From NCBI GenBank assembly GCA_964646345.1, contig CAZYDU010000001.1:189204-253203 (forward strand): 64,000 nt of DNA, in the 5' to 3' direction. The translations under genes and the position numbers were made by a program. Shown here one piece after another: positions 13,301 through 20,918 of this stretch (position 1 is its first letter; every line of letters begins with the position of its first letter). The notes beneath the pieces were generated by a model. It was given only the letters and a program-made list of their open reading frames with translations, searched no databases and was not told the origin of the DNA. This stretch comes from RGIG1681 sp964646345. Its GTDB lineage: Bacteria > Bacillota > Clostridia > Christensenellales > UBA1242.

Positions 13301-15579
13301 ACATATAAATAAATTAATGCATAATCTCTATAAGTCCATTCTTCAGTACTACTTAGTGAGAAATTATCAGAAAGTTTGAACTTTAATGCTGAGTATTTTT
13401 GATACATAGCATCACTATTATCAACTTCAACAACAGTGCCAACCGTTGACGTAAAGCCTAGACTACTAATGCCATATTTTTCACGTTCAGCAACTGAAAG
13501 TTTATAACCAAACCACCTTTGCCCAGCTGTTTCAGTATTCATTAAAAAGCCATTAGTAGTGTTAAAGACTCCTGTACTATTACTTTCAAGCCCGCTTACC
13601 TGATAATAAGTGCCGTTGAGATTGATGTAGTTTGATTTTGTTCCATTGTTACTAATCTCATAGATATCAAACTTAACGCCAGAACCCGAATTGTTAAAGT
13701 CTTCAAACATATGGTTGATAACCATTTCTTCTGAAAGTGATCTATCTGAAACGGATAAGTTTTTGCAAAATTCATAAATCAAAACTTGGTCTCTAACAGT
13801 CCAAGAGCTACTGTTATTGATATTAAAACCATTGCTCAATTTATAAGTAAATTGTGTGCTTTTTTTTGTGATTGAAACCACTACATCTGTAAAATAATCA
13901 ACATATGCATCAATAACATCTAATTCAAAATATGCATGACCATAATCGTCAACTTCTGTTTCAGATTCTTTAAGTCTATAAAAATGACCATTGATTTTAA
14001 CACAATATTGAGTTTTTGCATCTGAAAAGGTTTGAGTGTTTGAGTTATAATTTCTATAGGTCATTTCCAAGGCATCTAAAAATGCCCCACTGTCTTTGAT
14101 TTGTTGTAGTGTATAATCTTCTAAAGTGTTGTTTGTTGAGCCATAGTTGTTTTCAAAACGATAATATTCATAAACAATAATTTGGTCAGTAGCTGTCCAG
14201 GTGTCAGGTTTTGTCAAATCAAATCTTTGTGATAGTTTGAGTTTTGCTTTTCTTGTTGACCATTCAACCAAGTTTACATAATCTCCGCTATCATCACGAT
14301 CCATTGTGTTATATTTTGAACTATTTTCATCAATACCCAAAAGTTTTGATGCAGTTGTTAGTGCATCGGAAATTGGAGATGTCATATCAAGTTTTGTTGT
14401 GATTTGCAAATCATAAGTATCATTTGTTATAGCCGAACCAGTTGGATTATTGATACTTTCAGCATCTCTGTAAGTTACATTTAAGGTTATATCCCCAAGA
14501 GCATTGCCTTCATCGTCAATTTCAGGGTTAGCTGTTATACCATCAACATATTTCCAACAAATATCGGCTTCTGACATTGCCTTGATGTAATATTTAATGT
14601 TGTAACGTTGGCAGAAATCAACAAAATCCGCCATAACGTAATATTGCTCTCTTGTGCAAATGAAGTTTTCAAAATATTGACCCATATCTTCATAAACTTC
14701 ATTGTTATAAGTTAATGAGTAATTTTGATAACTTGAAAAAGTGCCATTTTTATTTATTGTAGATTTCTCAAAAGGCAAGAAACTATCGTTTGCAAAAGCT
14801 CCAGCAATAACTTTAAGTTTGGTTTGAACGTCATCTTTTCGAAGTTCTTTCAAAATTTCGTCATCGCCAGCAGTTTTCCCAAATGTATTTTCAGTTGAAT
14901 ACACGCTAATTGTTATTGGAATACGTTTGTCTGCATTAGCATAAGCTCTATATCTATTTGCGTCATAGGTTGAAGCAGCTAGGACGTTACCAGCTATTGT
15001 TGTGTCAGGCTCATTGCCAACAGCTCTATAAAATGCTGATAAAATTGAGTTTGTTCCAACAATTAAAGTATAGAAAATTAAAGGCATCAAGAATACAACT
15101 ATCACATTCTTAAATAGTATCTTAACAAACTTACCTTTATCATTATCTGCTTTAGAATAACCGTCAGTTGCAAGTTTATATTCTTGCATTACCATTGCAT
15201 AGATTGTGAAAATTATCATTAATACAATCGCAACAGCAAAGACCGCTCTGAATATTTTTAATAAATAGTTATAATAATCCGAGCCAGTGGTTGTTGAAAT
15301 ATCTTTCATTCCTTCAATATAATCGCCAAGTGAAAGTGTTGTTCCTTCAGTGTCTATGCCGATAAGCCTTGTAAATGCAAGTTGCATTACATCAATAATA
15401 CCTAAAATCCATTTGCAGACAAACCATATATACTTTGCAATAACATTAATAATTGCTGCAAAAATTGTCTTAACTTTATTAATAAAGCTAACGCTGAACA
15501 TTTTATAAAAAACAGCAAAAAAGTCAGCAATGAAACTTGCCGAATTTTTCCCAATGATGTTTCCAACAAAATTTAGCAT
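4369..15579 (-). CDS. Giant VirB6-like membrane protein, 3,736 residues
   Basis: One unbroken reading frame of 11.2 kb. The N-terminus has membrane helices at roughly 30-60, 115-135 and 150-175, with the shared CKWILGIID and ANRYRAYA blocks. A hydrophilic stretch of about 3,200 residues follows, then a second membrane block at about 3440-3585 (TWVLLVLAFITIIPVM, then a Pro-containing helix), and an Ala/Lys-rich cytosolic tail with MIPGAAL. The loop contains at least eight copies of a module marked by W-[TSQ]-x-x-D followed by an Ile/Leu/Tyr-rich helix (Trp461, 593, 748, 880, 1056, 1687, 1829, 2146). Given VirB6 topology the loop should be on the outer face, but this is inference. A strong AAAAGGAG site lies before the ATG. 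Usual VirB6 proteins have about 300 residues; extended VirB6 proteins of around 1,000 residues are known from Rickettsiales. Function unknown beyond a role in the envelope-spanning channel or in cell contact. Confidence 0.75.
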   Translation of the reverse strand: MLNFVGNIIGKNSASFIADFFAVFYKMFSVSFINKVKTIFAAIINVIAKYIWFVCKWILGIIDVMQLAFTRLIGIDTEGTTLSLGDYIEGMKDISTTTGSDYYNYLLKIFRAVFAVAIVLMIIFTIYAMVMQEYKLATDGYSKADNDKGKFVKILFKNVIVVFLMPLIFYTLIVGTNSILSAFYRAVGNEPDTTIAGNVLAASTYDANRYRAYANADKRIPITISVYSTENTFGKTAGDDEILKELRKDDVQTKLKVIAGAFANDSFLPFEKSTINKNGTFSSYQNYSLTYNNEVYEDMGQYFENFICTREQYYVMADFVDFCQRYNIKYYIKAMSEADICWKYVDGITANPEIDDEGNALGDITLNVTYRDAESINNPTGSAITNDTYDLQITTKLDMTSPISDALTTASKLLGIDENSSKYNTMDRDDSGDYVNLVEWSTRKAKLKLSQRFDLTKPDTWTATDQIIVYEYYRFENNYGSTNNTLEDYTLQQIKDSGAFLDALEMTYRNYNSNTQTFSDAKTQYCVKINGHFYRLKESETEVDDYGHAYFELDVIDAYVDYFTDVVVSITKKSTQFTYKLSNGFNINNSSSWTVRDQVLIYEFCKNLSVSDRSLSEEMVINHMFEDFNNSGSGVKFDIYEISNNGTKSNYINLNGTYYQVSGLESNSTGVFNTTNGFLMNTETAGQRWFGYKLSVAEREKYGISSLGFTSTVGTVVEVDNSDAMYQKYSALKFKLSDNFSLSSTEEWTYRDYALIYLYVTTALSEDSAVTVESLKNVGLVGDIVRSGSNYYLRITGTKSGGAEYTLYIDLAKLEKTSELTIMSTLNEDMFESMALNSTGVDLMTSYNASLSTDILLKSGVETHTFYMSENFDRYDATTWTNGDFLIIYLIETGVIDVDYSMIQYKGYTSLVYSVDANGDNKKENYYRFGKLTKTSDGSKTTTDANSYFLNEYELEKLGYTVDKWFSANLMSYMLLMKYNCDLSDLIIKETDFGGGVVEDQDAYIFDITADATSKNSLQYILGKDLLSQGSITTDDDKFKYSYFNPSLIESDLSTWTYLDLLIFTKTGILPTKTNPFVSSLVKVDDNIYLLVSDLLVLINNKGNGVFQCYSLKSNLISSDSINTFTSSIELSNHYNKYLANAIRSDLNENLDAGITGGTSADKTFVYYSSVLQGTGSASFEAGKAYSAMDIILVENKVSMKADGYYYFEIYSYNGELYAKITGTNTIYLCLSKNESARIYYIENSLVISKKAFSATKDATTSKDVFYTSFKSTDGLTKLDAVIYVSLGTKISKDYKCYTFNGDSNSYIRLENGKILVLGFNYNEEYKYSELETEYPGAFYLYYSEHVTSTFDSSSIKKIYEGVSITGPSADGRTALGVILWVKRASLATSTLIESISGAYYLKLSDSAYVSLDGLVSVSFTYGTNSEITNITLTDIAQDSFLLNLKGINEKTFQVDYTILTNNYSSEIKNDANKLISSDIGKHYIDDSYRENSLRNLQYCTTAGLISNYLDPNGNYLDTFKGSHVFTVYYNADEGKNYIGFNSIDKTYYVPLYLYGSTKTIFDKIWKQEASASDGYYLQQTDFSEDDIIANSQLDGIFKKQGYKFITSKYSTIWNTADGYTHIEFYYAYKSPKFYYIYGASNTAEEGVKIEYVGKKGSTSRAEFTTDINKAVKLTLETRSMSEVAKWSIYDFIISYTTGSTLSSFISSIVYRINEDKCYIKKDNYYILIPDFQFTCVINLTETRGEIKNNNLNNAFNLLGNICKDKDDVTNNLYSVFKYSDFGNYSSEADTRTDVFARFVSVSLNEVTSGKLTRFNFSSTFKVEDYSSWQISDYVLYHLIINGDYGTSNFSTQFTFNYYPKYSLSNDKYYNLTYLDRVLYHKIGLQTGAESTGEPLELTLVRDSSYQYYVYYSNIYIPLSDKVTMNFADMTIESSSLGKIYTIEEFEEEAGTKGGSPGLKVKEGEDFKKSISGKSNYMVNFDSKNFQTFVNATGVPGYVFYLYKEDPDTGSVECDKVIRFATSDKQKATGDCYKYDKLFSFYDKALSTYIETTKINDLTVDIKTGASKPSGYDITLKYIYNDIHADFEFEDYYYYLLDATKLTTSGLTTVTKDIQDSIKNGTFAGDVKDINLRLSSDCVLSNTSKWTYLDYIILYEMSRNIRHNAFKGSTFIELKESDYCLPYLYVDGEFKYLQINNNIYDLSEIVEYDSSNDYYKGKNVKELNHVSVSDIATAGSVNNYDFKVLNEVKAISINPNFITGTPPKAAHYSSEGKNTISYVTGGSTTNYKYIDTNVAETNYRIKTSDYAIYTTTTIIKNVSWVEKLMTDMQVYYPDLNWGVLIATDGWIDTLGEFVSAYNNGLYIGGDNSANTTAAGLVLSEFFMSVATPVSDSYANYEYSSVFDEDTIRALMLSLVGEESYQALVFEAKVFMDYFNSCFAPIIDDFAEEFGEDIGNNSLRLNAYKSYLATLLLSSDIGEYLYTIATRVYAEYTICEYLAVAAGDYSDYYSYINNLTDDEGNVIDSYTFGTFKELVQYENEYCGNANPTFTFNFKKAFEKYQDDDGKIFGKKYDDVIASEFYYNAVIGSIMDELDKEYVNIYKNGYQISEKGKVIDEKGREVDGYDEEYIYCYMLHVYYSILNSINGGTPIYLDFYRDYIDGTLTRWSIICDDNIENADKYYEDYNKDKTKLRTYKLLSTTTSLRLFLPSLVMDIDDDDDESSGLTSIFSSVIDIVKSVITGKFDDIGNIFSDALGTAGDAIMSIRPVLPMLDAWFLMDGNSSLEEDIDYLIKNTIALYFRMNFSEDSGSTISEGLKIIVDSLLPADLSTEASWNEINKYYECLTRVIDELVEIRNILPGGKTENGLDRVHWFGSDKYYTDYQLDKIIEKFQDLEYNLDQYITAQTRIDQMQKRSITFTLAQFGSNYVSTGYEFSVRNKTYTFKSSTDPVRLAEYVYGGSFLESVGVGAQYTDPDFTGIIKASKVYDPADKVLKTNLDSWLELRTFLSEIADKTAELYYLTNLKDLDINTKNAIYLTDSITISGTYSGNSIESALSSYIESGLSEAVKKRITEGKSGHEKFVALSQYIFLNSVKDEEFDKMTLEDYKRIAIKQLIENRQNGEESADERAARYMILFNLLSVQVEFDYGGTALGRIISNGRIELREGDKVIIKSYASDSQNNSEVELYAGSSNFTGVFSLSNSTLETVKMLSGLENRPTREILTREYSGLRTADYFDEAFGDTFIACIYNEADGLYYPVLGSSSKNCNDTNYASYFKNTDGNKEGEGWNIQKHKFVSEYYDTSSNLVVCKGVVTADGYPTAIRKYNNPLEIEQKRLLSSSTTLYNAVTFYRTNVGANFGEGEDLIDASRAVSRVTTKNYTKYVYGTSYTKGIGSSVTYTGKTNLKTLVSSDYQSFYVQSKAEYLITQADDFGGISVLDEFSYYYVFSGQTWVLLVLAFITIIPVMINAVGGAATRIFDLIILFLASPLVMSTNSLYADGKNKTYDAWKKNIESVLLGVFGYIIGFSFFSIMVPMIYNINTFVTVDTYKKIQSIAGLSGFVSYPTINSLARSLWLITAVSILERIPKLLLPIITANYGDLSSPHPGLGPENRPFTEKVKDVKGSMDDAVSKIGSVVSGRALMGLMNEVKTDMVNMIPGAALIKDGKEKFIDPMINKAKDAANKAAGAALEEMLITQGVPPELAKKAVKTAMEEKKKAEEAKKKQKERMQKYQQEFRKNFM
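9090..14260 (-). repeat. Degenerate W-T-x-x-D protein module repeated in the giant loop
   Basis: Eight clear copies share the pattern F-x-[LF]-S, about 10 residues, then W-[TSQ]-x-x-D-[FYLQ], then a hydrophobic helix containing I-Y or similar. Examples: TWTATDQIIVYEY, SWTVRDQVLIYEF, EWTYRDYALIYLY, TWTNGDFLIIYLI, TWTYLDLLIFTKT, KWSIYDFIISYTT, SWQISDYVLYHLI and KWTYLDYIILYEM. Spacing between neighbouring Trp residues is 132, 155, 132, 176, 631, 142 and 317. Weaker copies around residues 1190 (YSAMDIILVENK) and 1381 (TALGVILWVK) partly fill the longest gap. The repeat is at protein level; the DNA has diverged. Confidence 0.7.
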
Positions 15580-15775
15580 TACTGACTTTCTCCTTTTGTA
15601 TCGTTTTTGTCATGACTTTAAGTCATGTGTGTGTCTTATTAATAAACGTTTATTTTTATAGATAATATTGTTAATTTTAATATGATTTTGTCTAATCATA
15701 TCAATTATATTAAGAATTTTTATTCAATTAGGTTTAAAAATTCTAATTTATTTATAGATTAAAGGGTTTTAAACA
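15580..15775 (-). promoter_or_regulatory. Intergenic region before the 3,736-residue gene, with two inverted repeats
   Basis: The region is 196 bases and very AT-rich. Just after the virB4 stop there is an inverted repeat AGAATTTTTA / TAAAAATTCT (about 15712-15747), which may weakly terminate or stabilise the upstream mRNA but lacks a clean U-run. Closer to the giant gene is the dyad CATGACTTTAAGTCATG (15611-15627), 31 bases before its ATG, then the ribosome binding site. No convincing -35/-10 pair was found, so the giant gene may depend on readthrough from virB4. Confidence 0.4.
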
Positions 15776-18463
15776 TTATTTAGCGTCATCTCTGAGCTTT
15801 TCAAATAAGTTTCTAACTCTATCATTCACAAGAACGTCTACATTTGTTCTTGAATATGGGCTTGTCATCAAGAATGCCCTACCACGTGGGTTTGTACTAA
15901 TTGTATCTTGCTCTTTTTCATTGATTTTACCAGCTTTTTCATAAAGTATACAAAGGTCGGTAATATCTTGTGGTGCAAGAGCGAATATAATTGAATATTG
16001 ACACGCGTTGATAATAGCCATTGATTTTCTAGCAATTTCAGGCGAACCTGTAAAGTCTTTGATGTTTTGAGTGATAACAATTTGTCCACCTTCATATTTT
16101 CTGATACGTTTTGCCATCTGTTGCATGAAGTCAAGAGCAACTGTTTTTCTAGGGTCAATGAATACGTGGGCTTCGTCAATAACAACAATAACTTTACGTT
16201 TTGTGTGGTATCTTGCGTTATAGTCTTTGTTATTGATAACTTCGTTATTAAGCCAACGCATAACCAAAAGCATTTGGGCATTTGCAACGTTACCAGCATT
16301 GTTTGCAAGAAGTGATTGGAAGTTGAATACTATAAAGTTTTCAGCAGATGTTATGGTTGATGGACCATTCCAGAGAACTGCGTTACGACCACCTTCCGCA
16401 AATTTGTTAAGATAAATTTTTAAAATCTTGTAGTTGTTTCTATTGTAATCATCAGTTGATGTTTCATAAAGTTCACAAATATAGTTATATAAGTCTTGCA
16501 TGATTGGAAATTGTTCCGGTTTAACGTTTTCAATTTGTGTTGAATTTGTTATACCAAATTTAGTATATAATTCTTTCAATGCTTCGGTTAAAAGTTCCAT
16601 GCCGTCCATTGTGATACCGTCCAAAATCATACCGAAGAATGTTTCCAAGAACTGCATGTGCATGGCGAGAGCTACGTTACCACCGCTAGATTCTTCATCA
16701 TCTTGCGAAGAATTAACTTGCAATGGATTAATACGACCTTCACGAGCTGAACCAACGTCAATAACTTTTCCATACATATTTTTAGCCAAAATATCGTATT
16801 CTCTTTCAGGGTCAAGAATGAAGATTTTACTGTTATCCGCTGCAAGGTTCGCAAGGATTGATTTAGTACAGAATGATTTACCGCAACCAGATTTACCCAT
16901 GATAACCATGTTTGAGTTAATTCTTTCTTTGTCTCTTTGGAAGAAATCCAAAAATACAGGTTCAGAGTTCATACCAACATAGAATCCCTTAGGGTCTTGA
17001 ATAGCATCTGATACAAATGGGAATATTCCTGCAAGTGATTGTGAGTTTAATCCCCTTTCAAAACGTCTTAATTTCATACGTCTCGAAACGTTACAGTTTG
17101 TGAAACCTTCTTTTTGTTTACCAAACAAGTCATAACTTCTAAAACCAGCTCTTAAAACTTGGGTTCTAAAAGCTTTCTTTTGTTCTTGTTCAACCATCAT
17201 ATAAATGTTTGTATCCAACAAAATTTCAGAACCTTGTTTAATATAAGTTAAAAGTTCGGTTAATGTTTTTAAGTGGGTTTCATTTTCAAGAACTGCTGAA
17301 GCTTTTCTACTACCTTCAGAACTAGCCATTCTAACGTTGATGATAGCTTTATCAAGACGTTTTTCAGCTTCATCTTGAGCAACTGGTTTGAATTTTACGC
17401 AACATCTTACACCCGGTACACCAAAGAATGCTCTACCCCAAGCATTCGGAACAGCCAAAGGATATTCAGAAAGTTGGAACATTGTATTTGGCACACCATC
17501 AATAGTTAATCTATTTAAACCAAAAGTAACCTTATCCGGAGCAATCCAGTCAAGAAGGTCTTTTGGGTCAAGTTTTTTAACATCTCTTTCGTCAAAGTTT
17601 GAACTATAGTAACTTTTTAAAAATATTGCAGTTTGATTACGGTCAAGAATTTTTGGTTCGATTGCACCACCTGTACCACTTTCTATAGCACTGGCAGCAA
17701 AGTTGATAACCTGCAAAAGGTTTTTTATGTTTTGACAGAAGAATGCAATATACATATGGTCTTTATTAACAGGAAACTCACTATCAACGTTCATTTGCTC
17801 TAGGTTTTGAATTCTAGCTTCAGCAATTTCGAGCCTAGGTCTAGCTTCATTGATACTGGTTGAACCATTTCTAACACCGTCCAAAATTTCTTCTCTTTTT
17901 TTGCACTCATTGTCAATATAATTATCGAAAACCATAGGTCTTGAGAATTTGTAAATAGCACCAAGTTCATCAGTTCCAATAGTTTTCAAAGCACTTTCAA
18001 GAGCATCAATATAACCATTTTGCCTAACTTCTGAAATAAGATAGAACTGAATCGAATTTAATTCTATTGCAGCACCAAAATATTCCTTGTAGTCAATAAT
18101 ACCAATTTTGTGTCTTTCATCATAGTCTTGTTCAAGCAAACCAATATATGGAAACAATGCTTTAACATCATCGTTTGAATCCCCTTTTCTGGTTCTTTTA
18201 TATGTATTAATACCAAAGAAGTGTTTGAACAAATCTCCAAGTTGGTTGTACATTTTTATTCCTGGTTCAAAGCTCATGAAAAGTATTGAGAAAATCAAAA
18301 TGGTAACACCTGAAAGAATAAGTTTTGCCATTGTAGAAAAACCACTTGTCCAGGCTAGTGCCAAAAACACCAACGCAAACAAGATAACAAAAATATCCCC
18401 AAAATTGAAACCTTTTAGAAACTCAACTTTAACTTTCGTTGACTTTGGAATCATTCTCTGCAT
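15776..18463 (-). CDS. virB4: VirB4/TraE-type secretion ATPase with VirB3 (PrgI)-like N-terminus
   Basis: Cytoplasmic AAA+ ATPase that powers type IV secretion. Walker A GKSGCGKS is at residues 523-530, and Walker B VIVVIDEAH has its DEAH at about 763-766, followed by the family's RKYEGGQIVITQN region. The first about 90 residues hold IPKSTKVKVEFLKGF and two membrane helices, which is the layout of VirB3/PrgI, so this looks like a VirB3-VirB4 fusion. I place the start at the ATG at 18463: AGGAG lies eight bases upstream. The frame is open further up, to a TTG at 18514, but that has no binding site. The length of 895 residues fits such fusions. It lies between the coiled-coil gene and the 3,736-residue gene. 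Confidence 0.95.
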   Translation of the reverse strand: MQRMIPKSTKVKVEFLKGFNFGDIFVILFALVFLALAWTSGFSTMAKLILSGVTILIFSILFMSFEPGIKMYNQLGDLFKHFFGINTYKRTRKGDSNDDVKALFPYIGLLEQDYDERHKIGIIDYKEYFGAAIELNSIQFYLISEVRQNGYIDALESALKTIGTDELGAIYKFSRPMVFDNYIDNECKKREEILDGVRNGSTSINEARPRLEIAEARIQNLEQMNVDSEFPVNKDHMYIAFFCQNIKNLLQVINFAASAIESGTGGAIEPKILDRNQTAIFLKSYYSSNFDERDVKKLDPKDLLDWIAPDKVTFGLNRLTIDGVPNTMFQLSEYPLAVPNAWGRAFFGVPGVRCCVKFKPVAQDEAEKRLDKAIINVRMASSEGSRKASAVLENETHLKTLTELLTYIKQGSEILLDTNIYMMVEQEQKKAFRTQVLRAGFRSYDLFGKQKEGFTNCNVSRRMKLRRFERGLNSQSLAGIFPFVSDAIQDPKGFYVGMNSEPVFLDFFQRDKERINSNMVIMGKSGCGKSFCTKSILANLAADNSKIFILDPEREYDILAKNMYGKVIDVGSAREGRINPLQVNSSQDDEESSGGNVALAMHMQFLETFFGMILDGITMDGMELLTEALKELYTKFGITNSTQIENVKPEQFPIMQDLYNYICELYETSTDDYNRNNYKILKIYLNKFAEGGRNAVLWNGPSTITSAENFIVFNFQSLLANNAGNVANAQMLLVMRWLNNEVINNKDYNARYHTKRKVIVVIDEAHVFIDPRKTVALDFMQQMAKRIRKYEGGQIVITQNIKDFTGSPEIARKSMAIINACQYSIIFALAPQDITDLCILYEKAGKINEKEQDTISTNPRGRAFLMTSPYSRTNVDVLVNDRVRNLFEKLRDDAK

Positions 18464-18547
18464 AATAAATTCTCCTATATATAATAGTATATAACTTTTG
18501 ATAAAATCTAGCAAATATATACTCCCAGTTTGTTACAAAAAAGTGCA

Positions 18548-20890
18548 TTATTTTTTGTTTTTTGCTAGAGTTACATCACCTATTTCAATATTCATTGACT
18601 TTAATTTTTTAATCAAGTCACTTTCGATTTTCGATAACCTTTGAATAAACATTTCAAGTTCATTTTTAAGTGCTGAATCATCGTCAACATTTTCTAGTTT
18701 TGATTTATAAAATTTTTGTATTTTTTTAATATCTCTAATACTTGAACCAAAATCGTCTTCCATTTTTTCTTGAATTTTTGTTATAAATTCAGAAATATCA
18801 GTGTAAATTGAGTTAGTAAACACTAAAGCCATGTTTTGAATTTGGTTTTTGAAATTCATGATGAAGTTTGAAACAAGTCGTTCAACCTGTTTGCCTTCAA
18901 TCGTGCCCTTTTCAATATAATATTTCTCTCCAAAAGCATCAACAGCAGGAAATGCATATTTATCAAATACACTTTTTGCCATATTGTGAGATATTGCTTG
19001 ACTTGTCACAGAAGTAACAGCTTTGTCAATCTGTCTTGAAGCAAAGTTATTTTCAAATGTGGTTTTTCTTTTAGTCGCATTATCAAGTGATGTTTTGATA
19101 ATAGCAAGTTTTTTATTTCTTGAATTTATGTCACTTACAACTGCCTGAATTTGCTTACTGATTTCATATGAATAAGGTTTTTTCGAAAGTGCTTCAAGTT
19201 TTTGACTAAGCTTATCAATCGCCTGTTTTTCATGGTTAAATTTAGAAGTGAAATCTTTAACAGACTGTAATAAAAACTTATATTTTTCAGTTTCTTCAGC
19301 ACCTAAAGCATCAAAGATATTTTTTATATCTTTTGATACAATTTTATCGTCTTGATTGAGCAATACACCATTTAATTTTTCTAGTTTCTCAGTTCCAAGA
19401 GAGAAAAATTTGTTTTTGTGTACTGTTTCTTTTAATGCATCAATTCTTTCAGAAATAAATTTCTTTAGTGCATTCTTTTTTGATTTTTCAGCTAATCTAT
19501 TAAAGTTTTTAAGTTCTTTATTAGCATAATCTGAAAACTCTTTTTGCATAGACAAATTCATGCTTTCAAATATTGTTTCATAACCAATCAAGTCTTCACG
19601 AAGACTGATGTTTTTCAACTCTCTTTCATAATCTCGAACTTTCATTTGGTCGAGATTTTTTTCGGTTTGAGTTTTTGCATTAGTCAAGGTTTTGCCCAAA
19701 AATCCCATACTTGCCGAATTTGACGCAGGAACATAGTACGAAGAAAAACGCAATCTAAAGTTAGTTTTTCTAAATTCTTCATCAAATTGCTTATCAATTT
19801 CATGTTGTTGAACAGAAATTGGACTTGAAGATAAATTTTGACTTCTAAACGAAATAATATCCCCTGTCTTTTGCTTATAAAGTTTCTCAGCTAGTTCTGG
19901 AAAATTTTGTTCGAACTCAACAGAAAATTGTCGACCATTACCTTTGTAAAACTTTACAAAATTGTCGAATTTTTCACGCATAATGTTAAGTTCAATAAGC
20001 CTTGATTTTGCCATCTCACTTCTAGATTTTTCGTCAATGGTTTTATTAGATTTCAATCTATTTTTTCTAATTTTAACCTTTGCCATATCAACACCAGATT
20101 TACTAATAACAGACTTTACTGTTGTAAATTTTGCTGTGCCATCTCTATATGAAGCTTGATTGTTTAAGAAACCATATTTTTCCAAAAAAGTTTTTTGATT
20201 TTGTTTACTATCTTTCATAACTTTTTTGGTTGCAATGGTTTGAAGTGTATCTAATTTTTCCGAGAAAAGTTTAATTCTCGTTTTGATTAAATCTTTTTTC
20301 TGAGAATCAGTTAAATTTTGGAATTGAAATTTATCACCGATGATGTTGCCGTTTTTATCCTGTTGTCTATCATATTTAACCAAAAACTCCTTATTTGTTT
20401 TGGTTAATAAATTTTTGCAAGCATAAGCACTAAAATAAGATTGAATGAAATTTTCAAAATTCGAACCAAACTCAAGCCTATCGTTACGAATGGCTTTAGT
20501 TGAATTGTATCTATCAATTAAATTATCAATTTCTTCAAGATTTTGCTTGTGTAATTGCTTGTATTTTTCAGGAATAACTCTATTAAATGTATCTCTAGTC
20601 AAAGGAATAGTTGAAAGTGTCCCAACGTCACGCATAAATTGACTAACACTCGCCTTGTTTTTTGGATAACTGACCATAGTGTAGCCATTTGTGACTACAC
20701 TATAGTTATCCATATTTTTCAAAGCTTCTTTTTTGAGTTTTTCTTGTTTTTTATGATAGGCCTTCTTTTCTTCATCGCTCATTTTGTCATAATTTTTTGG
20801 CAACTCAAAATCAATGAACATTCCGTCCAATTCTTCAAGTTGTTTCTTTAAATTTTCAATTTCTTCTAAAATTTGTTCTCTTTCATTCAT
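18548..20890 (-). CDS. Coiled-coil cytoplasmic protein of the secretion locus, 780 residues
   Basis: I do not recognise the family. The protein is almost wholly helical, Lys/Glu/Asn/Gln-rich and without signal peptide or membrane segment. It opens with a heptad-like stretch (EQILEEIENLKKQLEEL) and has further coiled coils near residues 190-310, 400-640 and 700-770. It starts 28 bases after the giant VirB6-like gene, with a GGAG site, and ends 84 bases before virB4, so it is part of the same transcription unit. A protein of similar size next to the VirB4 ATPase is, from memory, also found in mycoplasma integrative conjugative elements. A role as a cytosolic scaffold or substrate-handling partner of VirB4 is inference. 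Confidence 0.65.
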   Translation of the reverse strand: MNEREQILEEIENLKKQLEELDGMFIDFELPKNYDKMSDEEKKAYHKKQEKLKKEALKNMDNYSVVTNGYTMVSYPKNKASVSQFMRDVGTLSTIPLTRDTFNRVIPEKYKQLHKQNLEEIDNLIDRYNSTKAIRNDRLEFGSNFENFIQSYFSAYACKNLLTKTNKEFLVKYDRQQDKNGNIIGDKFQFQNLTDSQKKDLIKTRIKLFSEKLDTLQTIATKKVMKDSKQNQKTFLEKYGFLNNQASYRDGTAKFTTVKSVISKSGVDMAKVKIRKNRLKSNKTIDEKSRSEMAKSRLIELNIMREKFDNFVKFYKGNGRQFSVEFEQNFPELAEKLYKQKTGDIISFRSQNLSSSPISVQQHEIDKQFDEEFRKTNFRLRFSSYYVPASNSASMGFLGKTLTNAKTQTEKNLDQMKVRDYERELKNISLREDLIGYETIFESMNLSMQKEFSDYANKELKNFNRLAEKSKKNALKKFISERIDALKETVHKNKFFSLGTEKLEKLNGVLLNQDDKIVSKDIKNIFDALGAEETEKYKFLLQSVKDFTSKFNHEKQAIDKLSQKLEALSKKPYSYEISKQIQAVVSDINSRNKKLAIIKTSLDNATKRKTTFENNFASRQIDKAVTSVTSQAISHNMAKSVFDKYAFPAVDAFGEKYYIEKGTIEGKQVERLVSNFIMNFKNQIQNMALVFTNSIYTDISEFITKIQEKMEDDFGSSIRDIKKIQKFYKSKLENVDDDSALKNELEMFIQRLSKIESDLIKKLKSMNIEIGDVTLAKNKK

Positions 20891-20918
20891 TTAACCTATC
20901 TCCAAAATTAAGATATTT

